Positions 34,878-43,794 of a DNA stretch of 64,000 nt are shown piece after piece. A model generated the notes under the pieces. That model searched no databases, was not told the origin of the DNA, and saw nothing but the letters and a program-made list of their open reading frames with translations. This DNA is from G965222505 sp965222505 (GTDB lineage: Bacteria; Bacteroidota; Rhodothermia; Rhodothermales; DATKEJ01). The stretch spans positions 1,550,001 to 1,614,000 of the forward strand of contig OZ244956.1 in NCBI GenBank assembly GCA_965222505.1, written 5' to 3'. How positions within the stretch are numbered: the first letter of the stretch is position 1; every line of letters begins with the position of its first letter. The position numbers were made by a program, and so were the translations under genes.

Positions 34878-35213
34878 TTATCCCACGTAAGAGACCTGTT
34901 GAAACGGCTCACCCTGCCGGTGAGGACTGATATGAATCGTTACTGTGTGATCTAAACGACGCAGAAAGTCTAACAACTTATCCGTCGTAAACCGACTGAA
35001 ATGACCGTTCATCAAGTGGGATACCTCTGGTTGTTTGATCCCCAAAAGCACCCCAATCTCGCGTTGCTTAAGCCCGGTATTGGCTAGCAGCTTGTAAACA
35101 TGGTAACCGATCAAACCGCGGGCTTGGAGCTCCTCAGCCTCATCTAAGCCCATGTCGGCATAGATGTTACCGCCACTTGGCTGATGTTGTATTTTCTCAC
35201 TCATGCTTGGCAA
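34878..35213 (-). CDS. XRE-family antitoxin (HigA-like)
   Basis: 111 residues. The helix-turn-helix lies at about 51-75 (TGLKQREIGVLLGIKQPEVS, HLMNGHFSRFT), followed by TDKLLDFLRRLDHTVTIHIS, the typical end of the HTH_37-type antitoxins that pair with Gp49-like toxins. It overlaps the toxin gene by 17 bases, toxin first, as in higBA. It binds toxin and operator DNA. Confidence 0.87.
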   Translation of the reverse strand: MPSMSEKIQHQPSGGNIYADMGLDEAEELQARGLIGYHVYKLLANTGLKQREIGVLLGIKQPEVSHLMNGHFSRFTTDKLLDFLRRLDHTVTIHISPHRQGEPFQQVSYVG

Positions 35214-35556
35214 GCTGTTTGGCCTGTTGATATCGTCGTTTGATCAACTCCACCTCCTGTTTTGGCGTCTTGATGCCGGACTTTGATTTTTTCTGAAACG
35301 CATGCAGGACATAGATATTTTGACCAAGTCGAACGGCGACGACAGTTCTGTAGGCGTCTTTATCGTATCGAACAGCGATTTCAAAGACGCCGCTTCCGAC
35401 CCCGCGAAACGGCTTAGTTTTCGCTGGCATCTCTCCGAACTGGATCAGTTGTAGTTCATCACCGATGATTTTGCGAGCCTTTTCGGGAAAGGTACGAATG
35501 TTTTTGAGCGCATCGCCAAGCCAGACGACTTGGCGGCGTTTAGGCAAATGGGTCAA
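35197..35556 (-). CDS. RelE/HigB-like toxin (phage Gp49-like family)
   Basis: 119 residues. Pattern VVWLGDALKNIRTFPEKARK, MPAKTKPFRGVGSGVFEIAV, YRTVVAVRLGQNIYVLHAFQ and KKSKSGIKTPKQEVELIKRR follows the Gp49/HigB fold: a strand with conserved FRGxGxGVxEI and the terminal lysine-rich helix. Such toxins cleave mRNA at the ribosome. First gene of the pair on the minus strand. Confidence 0.88.
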   Translation of the reverse strand: MTHLPKRRQVVWLGDALKNIRTFPEKARKIIGDELQLIQFGEMPAKTKPFRGVGSGVFEIAVRYDKDAYRTVVAVRLGQNIYVLHAFQKKSKSGIKTPKQEVELIKRRYQQAKQLAKHE

Positions 35557-35671
35557 CGGGGTTTAGGTCAGTTTCGCTGAATATATAGGAAACTTACTAT
35601 ATTATCAAATCTGACGGGCAAGACATTGCAGAGTCGGCTTTGAAAAAAGATCGGCACTGCTATTCAGAGCG

Positions 35672-36075
35672 GTATAACGGACAAAGTTCAAGTGCGCAGG
35701 GCTGAGGCCGAAACATAAAGGGCGGCTGGAAATCACATACACTTCAAACGGCTAAACCCCAACGCCCTGAGTCGCTTGTAACGGTTGTTAGGCGGCACCG
35801 ACGGCGACGAACCCACTTACCTTGAAACACGACACTCCAGCACCCCGAAAACGCTGACTGACGCACACACATGCCAGCACCGGCCTGGCTCAAAAGGGCA
35901 ATACCGCACCGTTGGTGACGCACACCCTTCATCTCTTCAGTGCGCCGGTACGCGGCATCAAAAGCCGTGCACAACAAGACTGCGCCCACTGAGACGAGCC
36001 CACGGCCGAGGTTCACCCTTTGAGCGTCTGATCACAGCCCAGGCCCCTAAGCCAGAGTTAGCGCAGGTGGTGTCC
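35672..36075 (-). repeat. Family A cassette (copy 9; attC 28 at 35672-35793), H1-M1-T2
   Basis: Body matches copy 4 almost base for base (head ACACTCCAGC). First of four tandem A copies up to 37300. Confidence 0.8.
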
Positions 36076-36483
36076 GCATAACGGCCCAAGTTCAAGTGCG
36101 CAGGGCTGAGGCCGAAACATAAAGGGCGGCTGGAAATCATACCCACTCGACCATGCCCAAACCCCTAACGCCCTGCGTCGCTTGTAACGGTTGTTAGGCG
36201 GCACCGACGGCGACGAACCCACTTACCTTGAAATGCATCAACTGAGCACCCCGAAGACGCTGACTGACGCGCCCACATGCCAGCACCGGCCTGACTCAAA
36301 AGGGCAATACCGCACCGTTGGTGACGCACACCCTTCATCTCTTCAGTGCGCAGGCACACGCCCACCAAGCACTAGCACCGGAGAGGATCGCCCTGACCGA
36401 GGCGACTTCTTCATCGAGGCCGACCCCATGAGGTGCCGAGGCAAAACGTAGCATTGGGGGAGCAGTCTGCGCAGGTGGTGTCC
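36076..36483 (-). repeat. Family A cassette (copy 10; attC 29 at 36076-36199), H2-M1-T1
   Basis: H2 head; middle block variant CGGCCTGACTCAAAAGGG, shared with copy 15. Confidence 0.8.
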
Positions 36484-36892
36484 GCATAACGGCCCAAGTT
36501 CAAGTGCGCAGGGCTGACAGCCGTAAGATAAAGGGCGGCTGGAAATCACACCCATCAAACCAAGCCGAAAAACCCTAACGCCCTGAGTCGCTTGTAACGG
36601 TTGTTAGGCGGCACCGACGGCGACGAACCCACTTACCTTGAAACACGACACCCGAGCACCCCGAAAACGCTGACTGACGCACACACATGCCAGCACCGCA
36701 TACGCAAAATCCAGCGACGACGGTTGGCTGTGGCGCGCTCCTTTCATCTCATCAGTGCGCAGGTACACGCCCACCAAGCACCAGCACCGGAGAGGATCAC
36801 CCTGACCGAGGCGACTTCTTCATCGAGGCCGACCCCATGAGGTGCCGAGGCAAAGCGTAGCATTAGGGGAGCAGTCTGCGCAGGTGGTGTCC
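36484..36892 (-). repeat. Family A cassette (copy 11; attC 30 at 36484-36609), H1-M3-T1
   Basis: Tail variant GCAGGTACACGCCC. Same attC sub-type as copy 7. Confidence 0.8.
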
Positions 36893-37300
36893 GCATAACG
36901 GCCCAAGTTCAAGTGCGCAGGGCAACGAGCAGAAGATAACATATTGCTGGAAATCACACCTATCAAACCAAGCCGAAAAACCCTAACGCCCTGCGTCGCT
37001 TGTAACGGTTGTTAGGCGGCACCGACGGCGACGAACCCACTTACCTTGAAACACGACACCCGAGCACCCCGAAAACGCTGACTGACGCGCCCACATGCCA
37101 GCACCACACCCGCCCGAATCGACGACGACGCGAGGAAGTGGCGCACACCCTTCATCTCTTCAGTGCGCCGGCACACGCCCACCAAGCACCGACACCGGAG
37201 AGGATCACCCTGACCGAGGCGACTTCTTCATCGAGGCCGACCCCATGAGGTGCCGAGGCAAAGCGTAGCATTAGGGGAGCAGTCTGCGCAGGTGGTGTCC
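36893..37300 (-). repeat. Family A cassette (copy 12; attC 31 at 36893-37017), H1-M2-T1
   Basis: Tail variant CTCTTCAGTGCGCCGGC with ACCGACACCGG. Confidence 0.8.
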
Positions 37301-37424
37301 GCATAACGGCCCAAGTTCAGCCGACCTGGGCTGAGGGGGTGCCCTGAAAAGACGGCAGAAAGTCACTCGCCTGGGTGCGGCTGGAACGACTCACGCCCTG
37401 GGTCGGCTGGAACGGTTGTTATAC
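37301..37424 (-). other. attC site 32
   Basis: Boxes GCATAAC and GTTATAC; CAGCCGACCTGGGC arms. Its body (to 40662) is the AraC/cupin set and starts TTATACAACACAG, pairing with CAGTGTTGTATAA at the far end. Confidence 0.88.
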
Positions 37425-37623
37425 AACACAGTAGTCTGGCCCGACTCGACCAAATGCAGTTGCACCCATTTAGGCATATGCTTCCACAATGCCGACGTAT
37501 CCGCTGTCACTACTTGTTCAGTTCTGCATGCAGGTGACGAATACGACTGCTCCTAACCATATATTACATAATGTCTTATTGTTAACACGCAATCGTTGGA
37601 TTTATCCGTGGCTTGCATCCGAT

Positions 37624-38586
37624 TTACAGAGCGCGCACCTTTGCCGCTTCCCGTAACCGTTCTATGTCGCGCATCGGCGATTTCCCGAAGAGGCGTTTGT
37701 ACTCTCGGTTGAATTGCGAGGCATCGTTGTAGCCCACCCGGTAGCCGGCTGACGCCGCGTCAAGCTCCTCGCTGAGCATCAGGCGGCGCGCTTCTTGGAG
37801 CTGCAACTGCTTCTGAAACTGTAGCGGCGTCATGTCGGTCACAGCCTTGAAATGATAGTAGAAGCTCGAAGAGCTCATGCCGATTTCCTCCGCCAGGCTT
37901 TCGATCCGAAGAGGCTGGTCGTAACTTTCGTGGAGCCGCTTCACGGCTTGGGAGATGCGGTGATTGCTCCCATTGAGCCTTGCAATGTGATGGAGCCGGC
38001 TGCTCTGCTCTCCCTGTAGGAGCCGATAGACAATTTCCCTCTTAATCAGCGGCGCAAGGATCGGCTCTTCGTTGGGGGCATCCAGGAGCCGGACAAGTCG
38101 CACCACGGCATTCAGCAGGTCCGCACTGAGTGTGCTCACGTCAAGCGCCCGCACGTTGGCCTTGCTCTGCGGCACAGAGTAGCCAGCTTCGACCATAACC
38201 GAGCTAACAAGTACGGCGTCAAGCATGAGTACTAAGCCCAAGAAGGGTCGTTCCTCTGATGTTTCGAGGACCCGGCCCACGACGGGCAATTCGGCCGTGA
38301 CCAGCAGGTAATGAAAGGGGTCGTATCGGTATCGGCGTTCGCCCAGAAGGATTTCCTTACTCCCTTGGGCGATCACGCAGAGCATCGGCTTTGACACAGC
38401 GTAAAGCGGCTCTGAAGTCGGAGCGTAGCGGCGGAGGATCAGGCCCTCTAGGGCCTCGAACCATCCAGCTTTAGGCATCGCTCGTGCGATACGTTCCGCG
38501 AGCTCCTGCCGATCAGCTTGTATCCTGAACGCCTCGCGCCGGACCGCTTCATGTTTCATTTCGTCCTGCTGGCTCATCGAACTCAT
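37624..38586 (-). CDS. AraC-family transcriptional regulator
   Basis: 320 residues. The N-terminal AraC_N arm (YAVSKPMLCVIAQGSKEILL, RYRYDPFHYLLVTAELPVVG) is a cupin-like sensor, and the C-terminus holds both helix-turn-helix units of HTH_18: LRIESLAEEIGMSSSSFYYH and SAGYRVGYNDASQFNREYKR with the FGKSP signature. This sub-group usually controls neighbouring oxidoreductase or detoxification genes. It is divergent from the two cupin genes, about 305 bases away, and a good promoter for it is at 38629-38658. Confidence 0.92.
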   Translation of the reverse strand: MSSMSQQDEMKHEAVRREAFRIQADRQELAERIARAMPKAGWFEALEGLILRRYAPTSEPLYAVSKPMLCVIAQGSKEILLGERRYRYDPFHYLLVTAELPVVGRVLETSEERPFLGLVLMLDAVLVSSVMVEAGYSVPQSKANVRALDVSTLSADLLNAVVRLVRLLDAPNEEPILAPLIKREIVYRLLQGEQSSRLHHIARLNGSNHRISQAVKRLHESYDQPLRIESLAEEIGMSSSSFYYHFKAVTDMTPLQFQKQLQLQEARRLMLSEELDAASAGYRVGYNDASQFNREYKRLFGKSPMRDIERLREAAKVRAL

Positions 38587-38628
38587 AGTAACATCTGTTG
38601 TTATTCCGCTCGTTGTCTGACTGAATAC

Positions 38629-38658
38629 ATTATACGGTGTGATCGGAAGATATTACAA
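38629..38658 (-). promoter_or_regulatory. Sigma70-type promoter for AraC regulator
   Basis: On the minus strand TTGTAA and TATAAT are separated by 18 bases (complement positions 38653-38658 and 38629-38634), 43 bases upstream of the start codon. It lies in the 305-base divergent intergenic region 38587-38891, where a regulator binding site serving both directions would be expected. Confidence 0.6.
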
Positions 38659-38891
38659 CAATTCGGGCCTGTTTTGGAAAAATACGGAAAATGATTCAAG
38701 GATACTGGAATATTATCATATCGACTTGCCTCCTGGAGTGCCTAATATACGCCAGAGACGTTAAACGCCCTGACAATCGCACGCAATGCGCCTGAGCGGC
38801 GAAACGCCCGGCCTAACCGCCACGAATCTGTACCCTTGGGAAGTAAGTGGCGTATAACTTCCCACCTTTGTCGAATCAGAAAACCATAGCC

Positions 38892-39725
38892 ATGAAAAGC
38901 AGACTGTTTGCCACCGTTTTTTTCCTCGCCGCCTTCCCTTTTCTGGCGAGGGCGCAAGATGAACCTATTTTCCCAGATGGAGATAAAGCCCCCAATGTTC
39001 ATCACACGGGAGATGTCTGGCTCAACCATTTAAGTGATGCCGACAGCACATTCGATTTCAACGTAGTTGTTGCGACCTTCGCAGCCGGGGCCAAACTCGA
39101 TTGGCACGCGCATCCAGCTGGACAGCAATTGCTCATTTTGGAGGGTACTGGGCTTTACCAGGAAAGAGACGAGGGAGTGCAAATTGTTCGTAAGGGTGAT
39201 GTTATCAAATGCCCACCGGGTATTGAACATTGGCACGCAGCAACGCCGGAAACGGGCGTAACCTATCTTGCCATCACGGGAAATGCGCCTACGATATGGT
39301 TTGAAAGCGTAACCGAGGAAGCGTTCAACAGCATCAATCTGCCTGCTTCAGACACTTCGAGCGCTAAACTGAAAATCGTTGATCTCTCCAAGAAGAAGTG
39401 GCAATGGATGGCAGACAAAAATGTAGATGCGCTGGACAGTCTCTTTCATGAGAAGTCCGAGTTTGTTCACATGGGAGGCTCTTGGGGCAAAGAAAGAGAA
39501 ATGGACATCATAGAAAGCGGGGGGATTTGGTACAAACAAGCGGATGTTCATGATATCTCGGTGCAGATCATCGACGACACGGCCATCCTTTTGAACAGGA
39601 TTACACTACTGGCTGAGGTTGGGGGGAATGAAGTTACCAATCCCTTCGAGGTGACCGAAGTCTATGTGCAGCAAAACGGTACCTGGAAGTTGGCCTCGCT
39701 CTCGTTCACCCGACTCATGAGGTAA
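38892..39725 (+). CDS. Secreted cupin protein fused to SnoaL/DUF4440-like domain
   Basis: 277 residues from ATG 38892 (an in-frame start at 38847 would spoil the signal peptide). Signal sequence FATVFFLAAFPFLARAQ is cut near residue 19-20. The cupin motif is LDWHAHPAGQQLLILEGTG (about 70-88) with GDVIKCPPGIEHWHAA as its second half, giving the metal-binding H-x-H and late H. From about residue 165 the chain (KKWQWMADKNVDALDSLFHE, EVTEVYVQQNGTWKLASLSF) looks like a nuclear-transport-factor-2 type domain. It is 6 bases upstream of a second cupin gene, forming an operon. Confidence 0.85.
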   Translation: MKSRLFATVFFLAAFPFLARAQDEPIFPDGDKAPNVHHTGDVWLNHLSDADSTFDFNVVVATFAAGAKLDWHAHPAGQQLLILEGTGLYQERDEGVQIVRKGDVIKCPPGIEHWHAATPETGVTYLAITGNAPTIWFESVTEEAFNSINLPASDTSSAKLKIVDLSKKKWQWMADKNVDALDSLFHEKSEFVHMGGSWGKEREMDIIESGGIWYKQADVHDISVQIIDDTAILLNRITLLAEVGGNEVTNPFEVTEVYVQQNGTWKLASLSFTRLMR

Positions 39726-39731
39726 AGTGCC

Positions 39732-40532
39732 ATGACACGAATTATCGCGACAGTCCTTGCCCTCTTAGCCCCGACGCTCGCCCATGCCCAGGACAGCCTG
39801 ACGGTCATTCGGGGAGCATCACCATCCGGCCTGGCACCGACTGATAACTTCACCGGCACCGTTCGGGTGGACGGCTGGTTCGAAGCGGAGACACCCGCCC
39901 GGACCTACGGCGCGACGGTCGCCTTCGAACCCGGCGCACGAACCCACTGGCACACGCACCCCCTCGGCCAGATTCTCGTTGTCACAGCCGGCACCGGACG
40001 GGCGCAGCACTGGGGTGGCCCGGTCCAGGAGATCCGGCCTGGTGATGTGGTCCAGATTCCGCCGGGCATGAAGCACTGGCATGGGGCTTCGCCGAAGGCG
40101 TCTATGACACACGTCGCCTTGGTAGAGCACCCCGCCGACGGGCCGACCACCGTGTGGATGGAAGCCGTCAGCGATGAACAGTACGCTGCGGCGTCGCCCT
40201 CCCCTGCTGCCGACGCCGACGAGCCGTCGCGTGCGCAGCAACTCATGGGCGACATTGCCCCCAAGCTGGCCGACCTCACCGACGATGTCCTCTACGGCCA
40301 GGTGTGGTCGGACCCGAAGCTCTCACCGCGTGACCGGAGCCTGGTGACCGTCAGCGCACTCGTCGCGATGAACCGTCCGCCCCAGCTCCGGTCCCATCTC
40401 GGCCTTGCACTACGCAACGGTGTAACGAAAGATGAACTGATCGGGGCGATCACACACTTGGCCTTCTACGCCGGCTGGCCGAACGCCGTTACCGCGGTCA
40501 GCGTGGCAAAAGATGTGTTTTCAGAAGATTGA
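39732..40532 (+). CDS. Secreted cupin / carboxymuconolactone-decarboxylase fusion
   Basis: 266 residues. Signal peptide IIATVLALLAPTLAHAQ, then a cupin: THWHTHPLGQILVVTAGTG and GDVVQIPPGMKHWHGASP. The C-terminal 80 residues are an AhpD/CMD-like domain (VWSDPKLSPRDRSLVTVSAL, LRSHLGLALRNGVTKDELI, HLAFYAGWPNAVTAV), which lacks the CxxC of AhpD and so is not a peroxidase of that type. Cupin-CMD fusions are often next to AraC regulators. The first cupin domain resembles that of the upstream gene, suggesting duplication. About 130 bases without features follow. Confidence 0.9.
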   Translation: MTRIIATVLALLAPTLAHAQDSLTVIRGASPSGLAPTDNFTGTVRVDGWFEAETPARTYGATVAFEPGARTHWHTHPLGQILVVTAGTGRAQHWGGPVQEIRPGDVVQIPPGMKHWHGASPKASMTHVALVEHPADGPTTVWMEAVSDEQYAAASPSPAADADEPSRAQQLMGDIAPKLADLTDDVLYGQVWSDPKLSPRDRSLVTVSALVAMNRPPQLRSHLGLALRNGVTKDELIGAITHLAFYAGWPNAVTAVSVAKDVFSED

Positions 40533-40662
40533 ATCGAGTATGCAGAAAAAGCTCCCATGCGACAGGTTATGGTAGCTGTTTGCACTGCTAGCGTAGGAGA
40601 AAACCAGGGTGAGGGAATAGTGAGGGAATACTCCAGCCTTTAGCACATGGCACGACAGTGTT

Positions 40663-40786
40663 GTATAACGGCCTAAGTTTAGCTGCGCAGGGCTGAGGGC
40701 AGACCAATTCGGTCGCGCACAAAGTCACAAGCCAATACACGACCGTAGGACCTAACGCCCTGAGTCGGCTAGAACGGTTGTTAGCG
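40663..40786 (-). other. attC site 33
   Basis: Boxes GTATAAC and GTTAGCG; TAGCTGCGCAGGGC arms. Body: mazEF-like pair, beginning about 90 bases to the right. Confidence 0.87.
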
Positions 40787-40875
40787 GGCGCACCACCGAG
40801 GGTAAATCAAAGTGCCGAGTCACTACGCTGAGGCTGGACTCCAAATATCCGCCAGATACCCTTCAATCGCCAACG

Positions 40876-41211
40876 CTATCGTAGTAGGGCCTCCACCTTC
40901 TTGATTACCTCATGCGTCACCGAGTCAGGCAACGCACAAATGAATGAGGCTCGCCGCCTACGCCAATCTAAACTCTTGAGTTGGTCCGACAGTATTACAC
41001 CTTCGACGGCCAACCCCGACGGGATCGATACCTCGAATGGATACCCCTTGACCCGGCTCGTTACTGGACACAACAAAGCGAGTCCCACCTTTGCGTTGTA
41101 GGCAGCAGGCGAGACTACAAAGGCCGGGCGGCGTCCTGCTTGCTCCCGACCGACCTGCGGATTGAAATCGAGCCAGACTACGTCACCGCGTTTAGGAATG
41201 TAACTACTCAC
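40876..41211 (-). CDS. mazF: MazF-type endoribonuclease toxin
   Basis: 111 residues with the full MazF/PemK pattern: IPKRGDVVWLDFNPQVGREQ, GRRPAFVVSPAAYN, ALLCPVTSRVKGYPFEV and VILSDQLKSLDWRRRRAS. MazF cleaves single-stranded RNA at short motifs. Its start overlaps the antitoxin stop by four bases; antitoxin first, both on the minus strand. Confidence 0.94.
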   Translation of the reverse strand: MSSYIPKRGDVVWLDFNPQVGREQAGRRPAFVVSPAAYNAKVGLALLCPVTSRVKGYPFEVSIPSGLAVEGVILSDQLKSLDWRRRRASFICALPDSVTHEVIKKVEALLR

Positions 41212-41450
41212 CAGACTTCCTCCCCTTGAGCCTGCCCTGTGTCGATTTCGTCGTGCTTGTTTTCGTTAGTGACTGCTTCCAGTAGCGCCTTCAGGGTATA
41301 CTCCTCCGGCACAATTGCTTCGATTTGCAGCACGTCATCGACAAGTTTGATCTCGACGAGAGATCCTTGAGAGATCCTTGCCTGCTTGGCAAGGGGTTTG
41401 GGAATACGGAGGGCAAGGCTGTTGCCCCATTTTTGGACACTAGCACGCAT
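41208..41450 (-). CDS. mazE: MazE-type AbrB-fold antitoxin
   Basis: 80 residues. The N-terminus VQKWGNSLALRIPKPLAKQA followed by GSLVEIKLVDDVL is the swapped-hairpin AbrB DNA-binding fold of MazE. The acidic tail (NKHDEIDTGQAQGEEVW) is the toxin-binding part. It would repress the operon together with the toxin. About 100 A/T-rich bases upstream to attC 34 contain its promoter region. Confidence 0.92.
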   Translation of the reverse strand: MRASVQKWGNSLALRIPKPLAKQARISQGSLVEIKLVDDVLQIEAIVPEEYTLKALLEAVTNENKHDEIDTGQAQGEEVW

Positions 41451-41551
41451 GGTTGGAGTCAGGATTGGTATCTACATTGAATATACGATCTGGTTTTTAC
41501 CAAATGTACGCAGTAATGATCCTGATTCTCATGGGATAATCCAGAATAGCC

Positions 41552-41676
41552 CGATAACGGCCAAAGTTCAGGTGCGCAGGGCTGGGGGCAGATCATTTCG
41601 GTCGCGCTCAAAGTCGCAAGCACGAAGTCGCAAGTTAAACCCCAACGCCCTGAGTCGGCTGGAACGGTTGTTATGC
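41552..41676 (-). other. attC site 34
   Basis: Boxes CGATAAC and GTTATGC; arms CAGGTGCGCAGGGC / CCCTGAGTCGGCTGG, so the two arms come from different sub-types and pair less well than usual. Confidence 0.85.
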
Positions 41677-41836
41677 ACCATAGTGCTGCGATATTATCCT
41701 AAACGTGCTCAGTCGTACGCATCGAAGCAGATACACCCGATCCGAGTTTGGTTCCCTTCCTGGTCGGCCCTTTCGTATCTTCAACACCTTGCAGGCTAAA
41801 ACGCCAATTAATAATGTAACAATAAACTCCTACTTC

Positions 41837-42346
41837 ATGGATCCGCTTCTTATTGTTTCTATTTTCGGAGTTGTCGCTGCGATTGCTTACTTCATGTTCT
41901 TATACAAAGTGAAAAAGCAGCCATACGGCATCTCAGTGCCAGTTGCTTCTCGACAAGATATCGTTGGAGCAAGCCACGAGCTTATAGCAGGAGAGTTAGA
42001 CGACGGAGATTTCTATACCCTGACTGTAAGTGAAGGTGAGGGCGTTTTGCAGGTAGTCCGATTGAATGATTCCTACTACGTTTCCGTTACGAGTAGACGC
42101 GATGAAGTCGTTGACTACTTGAAGCAATCAGGATTCAGTAAAGCTGAGGGAAACTACGACTATGACACTCTCGCATCAATGGACATAGGGCTTGGGCGCT
42201 TCGTACAAATCAGTGGAGAGGAAAGCACATTTGCGAGAGTCGAGCCGGATGCGGAAGTTATGGCTCAATTAGCACTCGGTATAATGCGCCAAGTCTTCGG
42301 GATCACCAACGTAAGGAATCTGACATTGCATCGTGCGAAGCGTTGA
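41837..42346 (+). CDS. Single-TM hypothetical protein
   Basis: 169 residues from ATG 41837; an upstream in-frame extension to 41705 exists but the chosen start places a clean membrane segment (LLIVSIFGVVAAIAYFMFLY) at the N-terminus. The rest is a soluble acidic domain with DDGDFYTLTVSEGEGVLQVV and SYYVSVTSRRDEVVDYLKQ. No family is recognised. It shares the cassette with the lipoprotein gene 130 bases downstream; the gap contains a small hairpin (AAGACC-ATGTG-GGTCTT, 42381-42397). Confidence 0.7.
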   Translation: MDPLLIVSIFGVVAAIAYFMFLYKVKKQPYGISVPVASRQDIVGASHELIAGELDDGDFYTLTVSEGEGVLQVVRLNDSYYVSVTSRRDEVVDYLKQSGFSKAEGNYDYDTLASMDIGLGRFVQISGEESTFARVEPDAEVMAQLALGIMRQVFGITNVRNLTLHRAKR

Positions 42347-42479
42347 AATGCTGTATAATCAATAATTTAGGCGACAAAGACCATGTGGGTCTTGCCTTGT
42401 TCGCCGGCGGTGTCTATGTTGCTCTGAGTGAACACTATGCCCCCATACAACTGAGTTACACTGTCATGCAGTCCTCCTG

Positions 42480-42860
42480 ATGTCACTTCGCCTGATTATC
42501 CTATGGCTTCTTCTATTGGGATCGCCCGGATGCACTCATTCTGGCAAGATCTCCGGTATTGACTGCTCCGAGAAGCAGCAGAGATCTTGGCGTTATCCTG
42601 TTGATTGGCTTCACAATTCCCTCTCAATTGAGCAAGCCCAAGCAGTCATTGAAGCAGATCTTGGTGCCACCATAAGCGAGATGCAGAAGGATGAGGTATT
42701 ACGTGCCCATGTGGAAGACTGGCAAACAATCTATAAAGAGGCAGAGATCAAGGCTAAGTTGTGGCTCATGAATGCACCACCTGAAGCGCTGGGACCAAGA
42801 GGCATAGTGCTGATTCGAGAATGTGAGATGGTCGCAACGTTGATTACACTTGAGAGTTGA
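42480..42860 (+). CDS. Putative lipoprotein
   Basis: 126 residues. Signal peptide LRLIILWLLLLGSPGC ends in a lipobox-like LGSPGC with C18, so export and lipidation are likely. The mature part is helical (SIEQAQAVIEADLGATISEM, WQTIYKEAEIKAKLW) with a second cysteine near the end. No family is recognised. A half-attC-like sequence GCATAACCCTTCGTTGCC follows 12 bases after the stop. Confidence 0.68.
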   Translation: MSLRLIILWLLLLGSPGCTHSGKISGIDCSEKQQRSWRYPVDWLHNSLSIEQAQAVIEADLGATISEMQKDEVLRAHVEDWQTIYKEAEIKAKLWLMNAPPEALGPRGIVLIRECEMVATLITLES

Positions 42861-42870
42861 GTATTGGGCT

Positions 42871-42889
42871 GCATAACCCTTCGTTGCCA
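42871..42889 (+). other. Half-attC-like sequence after lipoprotein gene
   Basis: GCATAAC then CCTTCGTTGCC resembles the left arm of a classical attC read on the plus strand. No right arm is seen before attC 35, so this is tentative. Confidence 0.25.
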
Positions 42890-42961
42890 ACTATTATCAG
42901 GCAGTTCTTTTCGTGTACACGGGGGCTGCTGACGGCATATTCCCGAAGTGAATCCAATGGT

Positions 42962-43085
42962 GCATAACGGCCCAAGTTCAGCCGACCCGGGCTGAGGGCA
43001 TACCCTGAAAGGACGGCACCAAGTCACTCGCCTGGGTTCTAGCTGAACGACTCACGCCCTGGGTCGGCTGCAACGGTTGTTATAC
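42962..43085 (-). other. attC site 35
   Basis: Boxes GCATAAC and GTTATAC; CAGCCGACCCGGGC arms. Body starts TTATACAACATAG. The 307 bases up to 43392 contain no gene and resemble 25262-25557. Confidence 0.88.
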
Positions 43086-43392
43086 AACATAGTGCTGCAG
43101 GAAAAACTTGGCTTAGTGCAGCCGCACCTTCGAAACACCAATACTGCTTTTATCTTGGCTACGCTCTCTGTCGAGTCGTTTATTTGATGTCGTCTGCCGA
43201 CTGAAACGGCTGCCGATGCGGCTCGATTGGGAGGAGACAACACGTATTCTTGATATGCTTGACTTTGTCATGGTGCTCTTGATCTTGTGTGGCCCAAATT
43301 TAATATACAATGCATTTAGTACGACTCCAAGTGATGCTATACCTGCAATATGCGGCAGAACAACACGGCATCTTGCGGGTTAAGTAGAAAGG

Positions 43393-43752
43393 TTATTCTG
43401 GCACGCCATCGGCTTGAGGCCGATATCAACGCTCAGTCTTTTTCTGTCGTCTCCTTGCGGCTTCGGTACATACGGGCCGGCGCTGTAGTCGCCGACGACG
43501 CCTCTGGGTTCCAGAGGCCGGCCCTGCGGCAAGCTCAAGCAAGTGCTGGTCGGTGGCATGTTTGTGGAGCCTTGATGCGGGTGCCGATATTTCGATGCTT
43601 GTTTTTCAAGACGCCGCTGGCATAGCAGAATAACCTTGCGTTCAAGCCGACCCAGGGCTTGGGTCTTGCGCTTGCGACTTCGTGCATGTGACTTTGTGCC
43701 AGCTTTTGGTATTTTTCCCTCAGCCCGGCTCGGCTGAACTTGACCGTTCGGC
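43393..43752 (+). repeat. Second inverted family-B-like cassette with inverted attC (43628-43752)
   Basis: Homologous to 25558-25914 with several small insertions and deletions. Starts GTTATTCTGGCACGCC; its attC has left arm GAATAACCTTGCG...CAAGCCGACCCAGGG and right arm GGCTCGGCTGAACTTGACCG, but the final box reads GTTCGGC in place of GTTATAC, as if another sequence joined at the G/TT crossover. Confidence 0.65.
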
Positions 43753-43794
43753 CGCCAGCGCCTTCCTCGTCATCCTTAATGATACCGAGTTGAA

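Noticed and set aside
38847..38891. Upstream start for the first cupin gene
   Set aside because: It would add 15 residues before a clean signal peptide that begins at ATG 38892.
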